Origin: Palsa-147 sp036513895
GTDB taxonomy: Bacteria; Acidobacteriota; Terriglobia; Acidiferrales; UBA7541
Assembly (NCBI GenBank): GCA_036513895.1
Contig: DATBYF010000028.1
Span: 1 to 64,000 of the forward strand
Reading direction: 5' to 3'
Length of the DNA: 64,000 nt
The translations under genes and the position numbers were made by a program. Positions 26,605-34,445 of this stretch are shown here, piece after piece (position 1 is the stretch's first letter; the number at the start of each line of letters is the position of its first letter). The notes beneath the pieces were generated by a model. The model searched no databases. It was not told the DNA's origin and saw only the letters and a program-made list of their open reading frames with translations.

Positions 26605-27855
26605 TCAGGCTGTTGCCGCGACCGCCACCGATTCTCCCATGAATTTTTCAAATGCGACGAGTTTTGGTTCGATAGGTTCTTCGAGGGTAAAGCGATCGGC
26701 GAGTACGTCCGTGGTCTTCAAGCCGTTGCCGGTGATGCAGAGCACGGTTTCCTCGTCCGGTTGAATTTTGCCTTGCGCGATCAAGCTCTCGGCAGATGCG
26801 ACGGTGACCCCGCCTGCAGTTTCCGTGAAGATGCCTTCGGTAGCGGCGAGTAGCTCGATTCCCGTGACGATGTCGGGGTCGGAAACGTCAGCGGCCCAGC
26901 CGCCACTTGTGGAGATGGCGCGCGCAGCGTACAGGCCGTCCGCGGGATTGCCGATCGCGAGCGAGCGCGCAATCGTCTTCGGCTTCTGCGGATCAATTTC
27001 GTCCTTGTTACATTTCACCGCGTCTGAAATCGGCGAGCAGCCTGTAGCTTGCGCGCCAAAAAATTTCACGACTTTGGCTTCGACGAGACCGAGCGCGATC
27101 AATTCGTTGAACGCTTTTTGGATCTTGGTGATCAGCGAGCCGCCGGCCATCGGCACGACGACGTTATCCGGCAAGCGCCAGCCGAGCTGTTCGGCGATTT
27201 CGAAGCCGACGGTCTTCGAGCCTTCGGCGTAATACGGCCGGAGATTGATGTTTACGAATCCCCAGTTATAGCGGTCGGCAATCTGCGAGCAGAGGCGGTT
27301 CACCTGATCGTAGTTGCCGGAGATGCGCGTAAGGCGCGCGCCGTAAACCTGCGTGCCGATTATTTTCGCGGCTTCCAAATCGGCAGGAATGAAAATCCAC
27401 GCGTCGAAACCATGCCGTGCCGCTTGCGCCGCCACCGAGTTAGCGAGATTGCCGGTGGAAGAGCAGCTAACCGTTTTGAATCCGAAACGCCGCGCTTGAG
27501 CGAGCGCCATCGCCACCACTCGATCCTTGAATGAAAGCGTGGGGAAGCACACCGCATCATTTTTGAGGAACAGCCGGCGCGAACCGATGCGCTTGCCCAG
27601 CCGCGCCGCCGGAACAAGCGGCGTCATCCCAACCGGCAATCCGTCGTTGTAGCCTTCAGGCATGGGAAGCAATTCGGCGTAACGCCAAATATTGGCCGGG
27701 CGTGAAGAAATCCTTTCCCGTGTGAATTTTCCGCGTACCGCGTCGAGATTGTAGTGAACTTCGAGGGGCGCCATGCAGTCTTCGCAGATCGAGCTGGGGC
27801 GGTTGCCGTGTTCGCGATGACACTCACGACAGCGTAAGGAATAATTCTCGCTCAT
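26605..27855 (-). CDS. Threonine synthase-like PLP enzyme (second copy), under a SAM-I riboswitch
   Basis: The protein has 416 residues. It has the N-terminal four-cysteine ribbon (CRECHREH ... CEDCMAPLEV) and the type II PLP fold. The PLP lysine is K110 in CFPTLSFKDRVV, a variant of the NPTGSFKD loop of the first copy. The second PLP loop is SSTGNLANSVAAQAA. It heads a two-gene operon with thrB and lies behind a SAM-I riboswitch and terminator. The usual call is threonine synthase. The SAM control makes a second possibility worth noting, namely use of phosphohomoserine in a methionine-forming reaction, but nothing in the sequence proves that. Confidence 0.82.
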   Translation of the reverse strand: MSENYSLRCRECHREHGNRPSSICEDCMAPLEVHYNLDAVRGKFTRERISSRPANIWRYAELLPMPEGYNDGLPVGMTPLVPAARLGKRIGSRRLFLKNDAVCFPTLSFKDRVVAMALAQARRFGFKTVSCSSTGNLANSVAAQAARHGFDAWIFIPADLEAAKIIGTQVYGARLTRISGNYDQVNRLCSQIADRYNWGFVNINLRPYYAEGSKTVGFEIAEQLGWRLPDNVVVPMAGGSLITKIQKAFNELIALGLVEAKVVKFFGAQATGCSPISDAVKCNKDEIDPQKPKTIARSLAIGNPADGLYAARAISTSGGWAADVSDPDIVTGIELLAATEGIFTETAGGVTVASAESLIAQGKIQPDEETVLCITGNGLKTTDVLADRFTLEEPIEPKLVAFEKFMGESVAVAATA

Positions 27856-27894
27856 TGCATCTTCTCCGTGGCTGCGCTGGTTCTGCGCGCCCTA

Positions 27895-27932
27895 AAAACA
27901 AAAAAGCCTCATCCGGGAATGGGGGATGAGGC
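27895..27932 (-). terminator. Expression-platform terminator of the SAM-I riboswitch
   Basis: On the minus strand GCCTCATCC and GGATGAGGC form a perfect 9-bp stem with a 9-nt loop, followed by TTTTTTGTTTT. It lies between the aptamer and the thrC-like start codon, so it should close the operon when SAM is bound. Confidence 0.9.
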
Positions 27933-27949
27933 GAAATGCGACCTCCGAC

Positions 27950-28065
27950 TCTTCATGTCCCCCGCGAACCGGGCGGGAATTGACACCAAGCGACCAGTAG
28001 AGAAACCTGATCCGGTTGTCGTGGCTTCGTCGGGCCCGTAACCCTCAGCCACTCTGCATGAAGAT
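27950..28065 (-). ncRNA. SAM-I (S-box) riboswitch aptamer
   Basis: Read on the minus strand, the P1 arms TCTTCATG and CATGAAGA pair perfectly. The conserved core follows in order: AGAG, TGGCTGAGGG with its kink-turn partner GACGAAGCCA, the GGGCCC element, GACAACC pairing with GGTGTC (P3, with a covarying pair relative to the usual GCAACC/GGTGC), and the CAATTCC junction before P4 (CCCGC/GCGGG). These are the diagnostic positions of SAM-I. S-box RNAs normally turn genes off at high SAM. Confidence 0.92.
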
Positions 28066-28196
28066 CGGTTCACGCCTTTGACGGCGCGATATAGGAATGT
28101 TAGGCCGACTTGCGGCAGGCGTCAAGAGGGAGCGCATATAGGTGGAGCGTACCGGCGCTAGAGCGCTCTGATTGACGCGCGATGCTGCTTTTCCTT

Positions 28197-28234
28197 AGTA
28201 TTGGCATCCGAGTTGAGTATTGGTATCCGAGTTG
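28197..28234 (+). repeat. Tandem 19-bp direct repeat upstream of the CHASE2 gene
   Basis: Two adjoining copies, AGTATTGGCATCCGAGTTG and AGTATTGGTATCCGAGTTG, differ at one base. They end 44 bp before the ATG at 28279. This is a possible regulator binding site. Confidence 0.7.
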
Positions 28235-28278
28235 GTAACTCGCCGTCACGCAACACGTAAGAAGATCGCTCCTTCATA

Positions 28279-29664
28279 ATGGAACAACCACGAAACCCGG
28301 AACACGCCGATTCTCCGTCCGGTTCGCACTCGAACACGCCCTCACATTCTGAGCCGCGACGCCCGTTTTTCGAGCAGTTTTGGGTGAAATTGTTAATCGG
28401 CTTGGTAATTACACTTGGAATGTGGTGGCTTGCGAAGTGGGTCGAGGAAAAGCACTTCTATTTTGGCACACAGGCAAGAGAGTTGGTTTACGACGTCATC
28501 CAGCACGGGCTTGGCACCGTAGCCCGCCAAAATTTGAACGTGATAGTCGTTGATGTCTCCGATGTTGGGTGGACTCCTCGTAAAGATCCCAACCAGCCTC
28601 GAGAATACGACTACACAGACCGAAAGCAGCTTCGCGACGTCGTCATGAAGATCGCGGATCAAAGCCCGGCCGCTATCGGACTTGACATTGATTTCACGCC
28701 GTACCCGATCCAACTCGAGGATGACGACGAGTTTCTTGCTTGCCTGCTCGCGCGCTCGACTGGATATCGCGAAAGCGCAGATTCGCTCGCCAATGGCCCG
28801 CTCTCGCCGGCGTGTTTCTCAACCCCGAATCATTACGTACCGATCTATGTCGCCACCTACACATCGTTGGCGTTAGGGCCAGTCTACGCGCTTGAACGGC
28901 CGGAATACTCAGCGTTGGCCGCGTTTGCAGGCGCCGTGATTCCAAGCCAGTACGAAGCCCCGCGCAGAATGGTGGATACCATCGAGATTCGCTATGGCCT
29001 TCCGGGATCGGGATCCTGGGTCGTCAATTCTCTTTCCGTGGCCATGCACCCGAAAGTTCAACAAAATTCGTTGGCCAACATCCCGGGGGTCGCCGAGTCC
29101 ATATCTTTGGCCCCGCACAACGAAGTTCCCGCGACTGAGTTTTACGTGGATTACGGATCCATCGATCGCATCGAGGCGACCACCGTCGCGTCTGCCAGCC
29201 TGATGGATCCGAAGCAGCCTCAAATCGTCAACTCGCTGAAGGGCCAATACATTCTCGTCGGTCGTGGAAAGGGCACGACGGACATGGATCAACACAACAT
29301 CCCCGGCCGACTCGACCGAAGATATTCCGGCGTGTATCTCCACGCGTGCGCCATTTACACCCTGGATTCCGGTCCGCTGCTCGCTTTGCTGCTTCCTCGC
29401 GGGCGGTTGGTCCTCGATTTATCGCTATTTCTGCTGATTTTTGGTGTGGTGGAGCTGACGATATTCGCGCGCAAACGCTTCCTCCAAGCGCAAACACGAG
29501 CGGGAGTGCTGCATCTCGTTGTGACAGTCCTTGTCGTCGTCGCGGCTATAGTTGGCGGCATATATTTGGCGGGTTCCTTTCGGATCATGTGGGATGACTC
29601 ACTCTTCGTGGCAGTCGGATTGATCGGCCACGCCGTTATCGACCACGTTTTTACTCACGATTAG
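28279..29664 (+). CDS. CHASE2-domain membrane protein without an output domain
   Basis: The protein has 461 residues. One transmembrane helix (about residues 37-57) is followed by an extracytoplasmic CHASE2-like sensor domain. The motifs QNLNVIVVDVSD, QSPAAIGLDIDF and LKGQYILVGRG are typical of it. Three transmembrane helices close the protein. CHASE2 proteins usually continue into a kinase, cyclase or diguanylate cyclase domain, but here the chain ends after the last helix. It may pass its signal through a partner. The next gene, a secreted TPR protein, follows within 100 bp on the same strand. Confidence 0.85.
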   Translation: MEQPRNPEHADSPSGSHSNTPSHSEPRRPFFEQFWVKLLIGLVITLGMWWLAKWVEEKHFYFGTQARELVYDVIQHGLGTVARQNLNVIVVDVSDVGWTPRKDPNQPREYDYTDRKQLRDVVMKIADQSPAAIGLDIDFTPYPIQLEDDDEFLACLLARSTGYRESADSLANGPLSPACFSTPNHYVPIYVATYTSLALGPVYALERPEYSALAAFAGAVIPSQYEAPRRMVDTIEIRYGLPGSGSWVVNSLSVAMHPKVQQNSLANIPGVAESISLAPHNEVPATEFYVDYGSIDRIEATTVASASLMDPKQPQIVNSLKGQYILVGRGKGTTDMDQHNIPGRLDRRYSGVYLHACAIYTLDSGPLLALLLPRGRLVLDLSLFLLIFGVVELTIFARKRFLQAQTRAGVLHLVVTVLVVVAAIVGGIYLAGSFRIMWDDSLFVAVGLIGHAVIDHVFTHD

Positions 29665-29693
29665 TCCAGTCCCGCAACGATTTCTCTCCGTCC

Positions 29694-29721
29694 TTGACGC
29701 GGGGTCAGATTTTGCTATTGT
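29694..29721 (+). promoter_or_regulatory. Promoter of the TPR-protein gene
   Basis: TTGACG at 29694-29699 and TATTGT at 29716-29721 are 16 bp apart. The predicted start near 29728 excludes GTG 29720 as start codon and supports ATG 29756. Confidence 0.55.
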
Positions 29722-29755
29722 GGATGCGCTGCCGCCTCGGGCTGCGAACTGTTCG

Positions 29756-30727
29756 ATGAACGCAATTCCATATCGAAAAGCCGTCCGGGCGGATTTGTGT
29801 AAGGTCACGCCTCGTTGGAACATCCCCTTATTAATTGCCGTCGCGATACTGATGTCGCCGCTCGGCTCTCGCGCGCAAGTAACCACGTTTGCAGGAGTTG
29901 TAATCGAGAATACGTGTAAGGCGCAAGTGTTCGAGCCCGAAGATCAAAAGTGGCACGTGCTTGTATCCCCGAAGGGCAGCCATCGTCCGTTGATTGCTGG
30001 CGAAATTCTGAAGTGCGGTTCGACCTCAGGCAGCCTCACTCTCCTCGATTCCCAGACCTACACGACGATATCAGGCATGCAAACGCACAAAGTCGAGGTC
30101 AGCTCGGTTCTGAATGAGGTCATTCGTTACGCCGAGCCTGCATTCACCCGAGGCGAGAGCCCAGTCGAAACTATTTTTTCATCTCCGCCTTCCGGGGGCA
30201 CAGTCGAGCCGGAGCGCCTCGTCGTTCGATGGAGGCCGCCGGCGGGCATCGGCGAAGTTACGCTGTCGGTCGCGCCAGAAAGTAGCGACCTGAACCTTTT
30301 CGAGTCGGGCCGTTTCGAAGCTTCCTCGGCTGCTTTTGATTCACAGGAACTGCGCGATGCGCTGGCAACGTATCGCGACCGCAATGGATTCGCGCCGCTT
30401 GTGTTGCGGCTGCGTGATGCGGCGGGACACGAATACCGCGTCTCTTTCTCAGTGCTCACGCCACCAAATCAGAAAAGGCTGGTGCAAGAGCTGGCCGAGT
30501 GGGACGCGAAAGATGGCCTGGTCCGGCATCTGGGCCGCGCGTCTGTCTACTCCGATTTCGGCCTGTATTCCGAGGCGGCGGCGGAATCCGAATTGGCGCT
30601 GAAGGAATCGCCGAAGAGTTCGATTCTGCTTCAATTGGCGGCGAGCGCCGAACGCCGCACCGGCAATTTACCGCGTGCCTATGAGCTCGAGAGCGAACTC
30701 AAACAAATGTCGGCGAAGGTGCAGTAG
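29756..30727 (+). CDS. Exported protein with C-terminal TPR-like helices
   Basis: The predicted protein has 323 residues. It has an N-terminal signal (IPLLIAVAILMSPLGSRAQ), a beta-rich middle part that resembles FecR-like sandwich folds, and a C-terminal helical repeat of TPR character (RHLGRASVYSDFGLYSEAAAESELALKE). No catalytic motif is visible. It follows the CHASE2 gene and is followed after 9 bp by pheA. A periplasmic partner of the CHASE2 protein is a plausible role, inferred from adjacency only. Confidence 0.65.
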   Translation: MNAIPYRKAVRADLCKVTPRWNIPLLIAVAILMSPLGSRAQVTTFAGVVIENTCKAQVFEPEDQKWHVLVSPKGSHRPLIAGEILKCGSTSGSLTLLDSQTYTTISGMQTHKVEVSSVLNEVIRYAEPAFTRGESPVETIFSSPPSGGTVEPERLVVRWRPPAGIGEVTLSVAPESSDLNLFESGRFEASSAAFDSQELRDALATYRDRNGFAPLVLRLRDAAGHEYRVSFSVLTPPNQKRLVQELAEWDAKDGLVRHLGRASVYSDFGLYSEAAAESELALKESPKSSILLQLAASAERRTGNLPRAYELESELKQMSAKVQ

Positions 30728-30736
30728 AATCGCTGC

Positions 30737-31642
30737 GTGACCTCCTCGGGAAATCCACCGCGAATCGCGTTTCAGGGTGAGCGCGGAGCGTTCAGCGAAG
30801 AAGCTGTGCTCAAGCTGCTCGGCGAGGGTGTTCGACTCGTCCCGCGCCGGACATTCGAAGCTCTGTTTTCCGCGATCCCGGAAGGCGCTGCCGATTTCGC
30901 GCTCGCCCCGATCGAAAATAGTCTCGCCGGTTCCGTTCATCAATCCTACGACCTGTTGCTCGAAAGCGCGCTGCACATCGTTTCCGAAGTAACGATTCCG
31001 ATCGTGCACAATCTCATCGGATGTCCCGGCGCAATGCTTGAAAATATCCGCGTCGTGCAATCACATCCAGTCGCATTGGCGCAGTGCCTCGGTTTTTTTG
31101 TGCAGCATCCGGAAATTCAGCGCATCGCCAGTACAGACACGGCGGGAAGCGTCCGTGAAGTGCTCGAGAAGGGTGATGCAGCATTCGCTGCGATTGCCGG
31201 GAGGCACGCCGCCGAACTCCACGGCGGAACGATCCTGCTCGAGCACCTCGAAGATCACCGCGAAAATTACACGCGATTCGTTCTCCTCTCCGCGAAGCCC
31301 GAGACGAAAAAGAATGCGAACAAAGTCTCACTCGTCGTGCGCGTGAAGCATCAGCCAGGCGCCCTCTATTCCGCACTCGGCGTCTTCGCGAAACGTGGTA
31401 TTGACCTCCTCAAGATCGAAAGCCGCCCTCTGAAGGGCAGCCCCTGGCATTACAGTTTCTACCTCGACATCGGCGGCTCGACGGCGGACGAAACAGTTAG
31501 CCAGGCTCTCGCCGAACTCAGCGATCGCGCCGACGAATTCCGGATTCTCGGCTGCTATCCTTCAGCGCAATCGTCTGCCAGAGTGAAAGCTGCCGTTCCG
31601 GATGCAACAAGTCCCGCCGATTCAGGCGCTTCCCGCGGCTAA
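30737..31642 (+). CDS. pheA: Prephenate dehydratase
   Basis: The 301-residue monofunctional enzyme converts prephenate to phenylpyruvate in phenylalanine synthesis. The catalytic region has FQGERGAFSEEA, STDTAGSV and the signature ENYTRFVLL. A C-terminal ACT domain carries the phenylalanine-binding motifs GALYSALGVF and IESRP, so feedback inhibition by phenylalanine is expected. No chorismate mutase domain is fused. The GTG at 30737 is 9 bp after the stop of the TPR gene. The C-terminal 20 residues are an unrelated tail. Confidence 0.95.
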   Translation: MTSSGNPPRIAFQGERGAFSEEAVLKLLGEGVRLVPRRTFEALFSAIPEGAADFALAPIENSLAGSVHQSYDLLLESALHIVSEVTIPIVHNLIGCPGAMLENIRVVQSHPVALAQCLGFFVQHPEIQRIASTDTAGSVREVLEKGDAAFAAIAGRHAAELHGGTILLEHLEDHRENYTRFVLLSAKPETKKNANKVSLVVRVKHQPGALYSALGVFAKRGIDLLKIESRPLKGSPWHYSFYLDIGGSTADETVSQALAELSDRADEFRILGCYPSAQSSARVKAAVPDATSPADSGASRG

Positions 31643-31716
31643 TCCACGTCGGGTGACAATTGAAATTGCCGTTGTTTTATTTGTGCTATTTATCGATATT
31701 TAGACCGCCCGGACCA

Positions 31717-31745
31717 TTGACATCGTTTTCACCGGCTTGTAAATT
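31717..31745 (+). promoter_or_regulatory. Promoter of the ilv attenuator
   Basis: TTGACA at 31717-31722 and TAAATT at 31740-31745 are 17 bp apart. The expected start falls at or next to the leader ATG (31752). The hexamers, spacing and CCATTGACATC context match the promoter at 19414-19442. Confidence 0.8.
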
Positions 31746-31751
31746 CGCACC

Positions 31752-31838
31752 ATGCTGCAGGTTAGCCAGAAACTCCCGCGACTCGTACGAATTATTCGCG
31801 TCATTACGGGTGCGTCTTCTGGCGCGCAGAGCAGCTGA
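31752..31838 (+). CDS. Leu/Val/Ile-rich leader peptide of the ilvBNC attenuator
   Basis: The predicted peptide has 28 residues. Nine of them are Leu, Val or Ile (three each), most in LVRIIRVIT (residues 11-19). The tail SSGAQSS and its stop codon are in the same frame and position relative to the hairpins as in the Thr/Ile leader at 19452. The ATG falls at the predicted transcription start, so the messenger would be leaderless. Ribosome stalling at these codons during branched-chain amino-acid shortage should free the antiterminator. Confidence 0.78.
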   Translation: MLQVSQKLPRLVRIIRVITGASSGAQSS

Positions 31839-31907
31839 GCTTAAACCAAAGCCGGTCAGCTTGAGCCCGCCGCCAGAAGGAATCCTGGCAGGCGGGTTTT
31901 GTGTTTT
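31816..31907 (+). terminator. Attenuator upstream of ilvBNC (antiterminator/terminator switch)
   Basis: The terminator consists of CCCGCC (31866-31871) with GGCGGG (31891-31896), an inner GCCAG/CTGGC helix and a T-rich tail. The antiterminator pairs CTTCTGGCG (31816-31824, in the leader gene) with CGCCAGAAG (31871-31879). The intervening hairpin (31833-31861, loop AAACCA, 10 bp with a CGG bulge) holds the leader stop codon. All three helices are conserved in the cassette at 19523. Confidence 0.82.
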
Positions 31908-32046
31908 ATGGCGGCCTTTGCAGGGAGAGAGGGGCGGAGTGGCGAGGTTCGATGCCCCCCATTTGGACATAAATGCGATTTATGGATACATTCAGCAATA
32001 TAAATTGGACACTGAAGCAGGTCTAAGGCCTACTGGAAAGGTCGAA

Positions 32047-33834
32047 ATGGCTACAAAACAGCAGACAGAAAGTCCGAGCAGGCAATCCGCTCGGCCGCGC
32101 GAAACGCGACAGGAGTCTGGAAAAGTGAAGAGGACGGGTGCGGAAATCGTTTGGGAGAGCCTCGAACGCCTGGGCGTCACCTGCGTTTTCGGCTACCCGG
32201 GCGGAGCCATTCTTCCGACGTACGATGCCATGATGAAGTACAAGACGCATCACGTCCTGGTTCGCCACGAGCAGGGCGCGACGCACATGGCCGATGGGTA
32301 TGCGCGCGCCGGTGGCGGCGTCGGCGTGGCGATTGCAACATCCGGTCCGGGCGCGACGAATATGGTCACAGGAATCGCCACGGCGATGATGGACTCTTCG
32401 CCAATCGTCTGCATCACCGGTCAAGTCGGCAGCAAGCTCATCGGTTCGGACGCATTCCAGGAAACCGACATCACCGGCATCACGCTGCCGATCACCAAGC
32501 ACAATTATCTTGTGACTTCCGCTGACGAAATCGCGCCGAGCATTCGCGAAGCATTTCAAATCGCAGCGTCGGGCCGGCCGGGACCGGTCCTGATTGACAT
32601 CACCAAGGACGCGCAGAATGCGACGTGCGAATTCGACTGGGATGCAGCCGCGCCCAAAGTCCGGCGCCCCGAGCCCGACCACTTTCCGAATTCAGTCCAA
32701 CTCGAGCGCGCGCTTGATCTAATCAATTCGGCGCGCAAGCCCGTCATCCTAGCGGGACATGGAATTATTCTCTCTGGGGCGATGCAGGAAGTAATCGCGT
32801 TCGCCGAGAAAGCCGCTGTTCCCGTCGCCGAAACTCTTCTTGGCTTAGGAGCTTTTCCCGCATCGCATCCGCTTTCGCTCGGCATGATGGGAATGCACGG
32901 CGAATCGTGGGTGAACACCGCGATTCAGGAATCCGATCTACTGCTCGCATTCGGCATGCGATTCGACGACCGCGTCACCGGAAATCTCAAAAACTACGCG
33001 CCCAACGCAAAAAAGATTCACGTCGAAATTGACCGAGCCGAAATCAACAAAACCGTCCACGTGGACGTGCCGCTCATCGGCGATTTGCGCGAAATCCTGC
33101 AACGGCTGCTCCCAGGGGTGAGATCCGGCGATAGAAGCGAATGGCTACAATACATAGGAAGTCTGAAGCATGATTCCGCTGTTCGCGACATTCAGAATCT
33201 GCCTGACAACGGCCACTTATACGCCGCGCACGTGATTCACGATCTCTGGCGCGAGACTCGCGGCGATGCCGTGGTTGTCACCGACGTCGGCCAGCACCAA
33301 ATGTGGGAAGCGCAATATTACAAGCACGACAAACCGCGCTCGTTGATCACCTCCGGCGGCCTCGGCACAATGGGCTTTGCGCTGCCCGCGGCTATCGGCG
33401 CAAAATTCGCACGCCCCGACGCCGAAGTTTGGGTCGTCGTCGGCGACGGCGGCTTCCAAATGACAATGGCCGAGCTCGCCACAATCGTTCAGGAGCGCAT
33501 CGACATCAAAATTGCCATCATTAACAACGGCTTTCTCGGCATGGTGCGCCAGTGGCAGGAGTTTTTCTACGATGGCCGCTATTCTTCCACGCCGCTCTTG
33601 AGCCCCGACTTTGCCAAGCTAGCTGGCGCCTTCGGAATTTCCGGCGTCTCGGTTCGCACGCGCTCCGAAGCCTTGTCGGCGTTGCGCGCGGCTCGCGAAA
33701 ATCCCGGACCTGCACTCATTGATTTTCAGGTCGAACAGGAAGACACCGTGTACCCAATGGTTCCCGCAGGCGCCGATCTCCACCAAATGATCCGGCGGCC
33801 GAGCCCTCTCGTCGAGACTGCCAACGATGACTGA
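32047..33834 (+). CDS. ilvB: Acetolactate synthase, large subunit
   Basis: The 595-residue thiamine-diphosphate enzyme condenses two pyruvates, or pyruvate and 2-oxobutyrate, in valine/leucine and isoleucine synthesis. The cofactor-activating glutamate is in RHEQGATHMADGYARA. The ThDP-Mg motif begins at VVVGDGGFQM and ends at INNGFLG. The frame is open far upstream, but ATG 32047 follows GGAAAGG and the upstream part is the attenuator. The first 30 residues are a polar extension. It overlaps ilvN by 8 bp (ATGACTGA). Confidence 0.96.
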   Translation: MATKQQTESPSRQSARPRETRQESGKVKRTGAEIVWESLERLGVTCVFGYPGGAILPTYDAMMKYKTHHVLVRHEQGATHMADGYARAGGGVGVAIATSGPGATNMVTGIATAMMDSSPIVCITGQVGSKLIGSDAFQETDITGITLPITKHNYLVTSADEIAPSIREAFQIAASGRPGPVLIDITKDAQNATCEFDWDAAAPKVRRPEPDHFPNSVQLERALDLINSARKPVILAGHGIILSGAMQEVIAFAEKAAVPVAETLLGLGAFPASHPLSLGMMGMHGESWVNTAIQESDLLLAFGMRFDDRVTGNLKNYAPNAKKIHVEIDRAEINKTVHVDVPLIGDLREILQRLLPGVRSGDRSEWLQYIGSLKHDSAVRDIQNLPDNGHLYAAHVIHDLWRETRGDAVVVTDVGQHQMWEAQYYKHDKPRSLITSGGLGTMGFALPAAIGAKFARPDAEVWVVVGDGGFQMTMAELATIVQERIDIKIAIINNGFLGMVRQWQEFFYDGRYSSTPLLSPDFAKLAGAFGISGVSVRTRSEALSALRAARENPGPALIDFQVEQEDTVYPMVPAGADLHQMIRRPSPLVETANDD

Positions 33835-34390
33835 CACTCAAAAGCTGCACACATTCGTACTCTACGTCGAGAATCAGCCGGGCGTGCTCAATCGCGTCGC
33901 CTCGCTCTTCCGGCGTCGCGCCTACAACATCGAGTCGCTGACGGTCGGCCACACAGAACGCGAAGGAATTTCCCGCATGACCATCGTCGCGGGAATCAAC
34001 GAGGGGGCGGCGCATCGCGTCGAGGCAAACCTTTATAAGCTCGTCAACGTCCTCTCAGTCGAAGACGTCACCTACGTTTCGACGATCGCCCGCAGCCTCG
34101 CGCTCATCAAAGTCGAGGCGCACGAAGAATCGCGCCACCGGCTGATGGAAATCGCGCGCGTTTTTCGGGCCCGCGTCGTGGATCTCGCGCCGCAATCGCT
34201 CATCGTACAGATTACGGGCACAGAGGACAAAATTCAGGCGCTCGAAGAAGTCTTGCGTCCGTTCGGCATTCTCGAGATGGTTCGCACCGGCCAAGTAGTA
34301 ATGTCACGCGGCGTCAAGAAGGCCCTCAGCAAGCAGAAGCGCGAAGCCAAAGACGCAGCGGCACAGTCCGAAATTTCTCATTCCGTCTGA
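33827..34390 (+). CDS. ilvN: Acetolactate synthase, regulatory subunit
   Basis: The 187-residue protein has an N-terminal ACT domain (TFVLYVENQPGVLNRVASLFRRR), which binds valine in this family, and the typical second domain (ALIKVEAHEESRHRLMEIARVF). It stimulates the large subunit and makes it valine-sensitive. The 8-bp overlap with ilvB implies coupled translation and stoichiometric assembly. Confidence 0.96.
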   Translation: MTDTQKLHTFVLYVENQPGVLNRVASLFRRRAYNIESLTVGHTEREGISRMTIVAGINEGAAHRVEANLYKLVNVLSVEDVTYVSTIARSLALIKVEAHEESRHRLMEIARVFRARVVDLAPQSLIVQITGTEDKIQALEEVLRPFGILEMVRTGQVVMSRGVKKALSKQKREAKDAAAQSEISHSV

Positions 34391-34445
34391 GTCCACGGAC
34401 GAACTCGATACCGGTTGCTTGGGTCTCCACCCTCAGGAGCATTTG

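Noticed and set aside
28197..28234. CRISPR or mobile-element end
   Set aside because: There are just two adjoining copies without spacers or an associated transposase.
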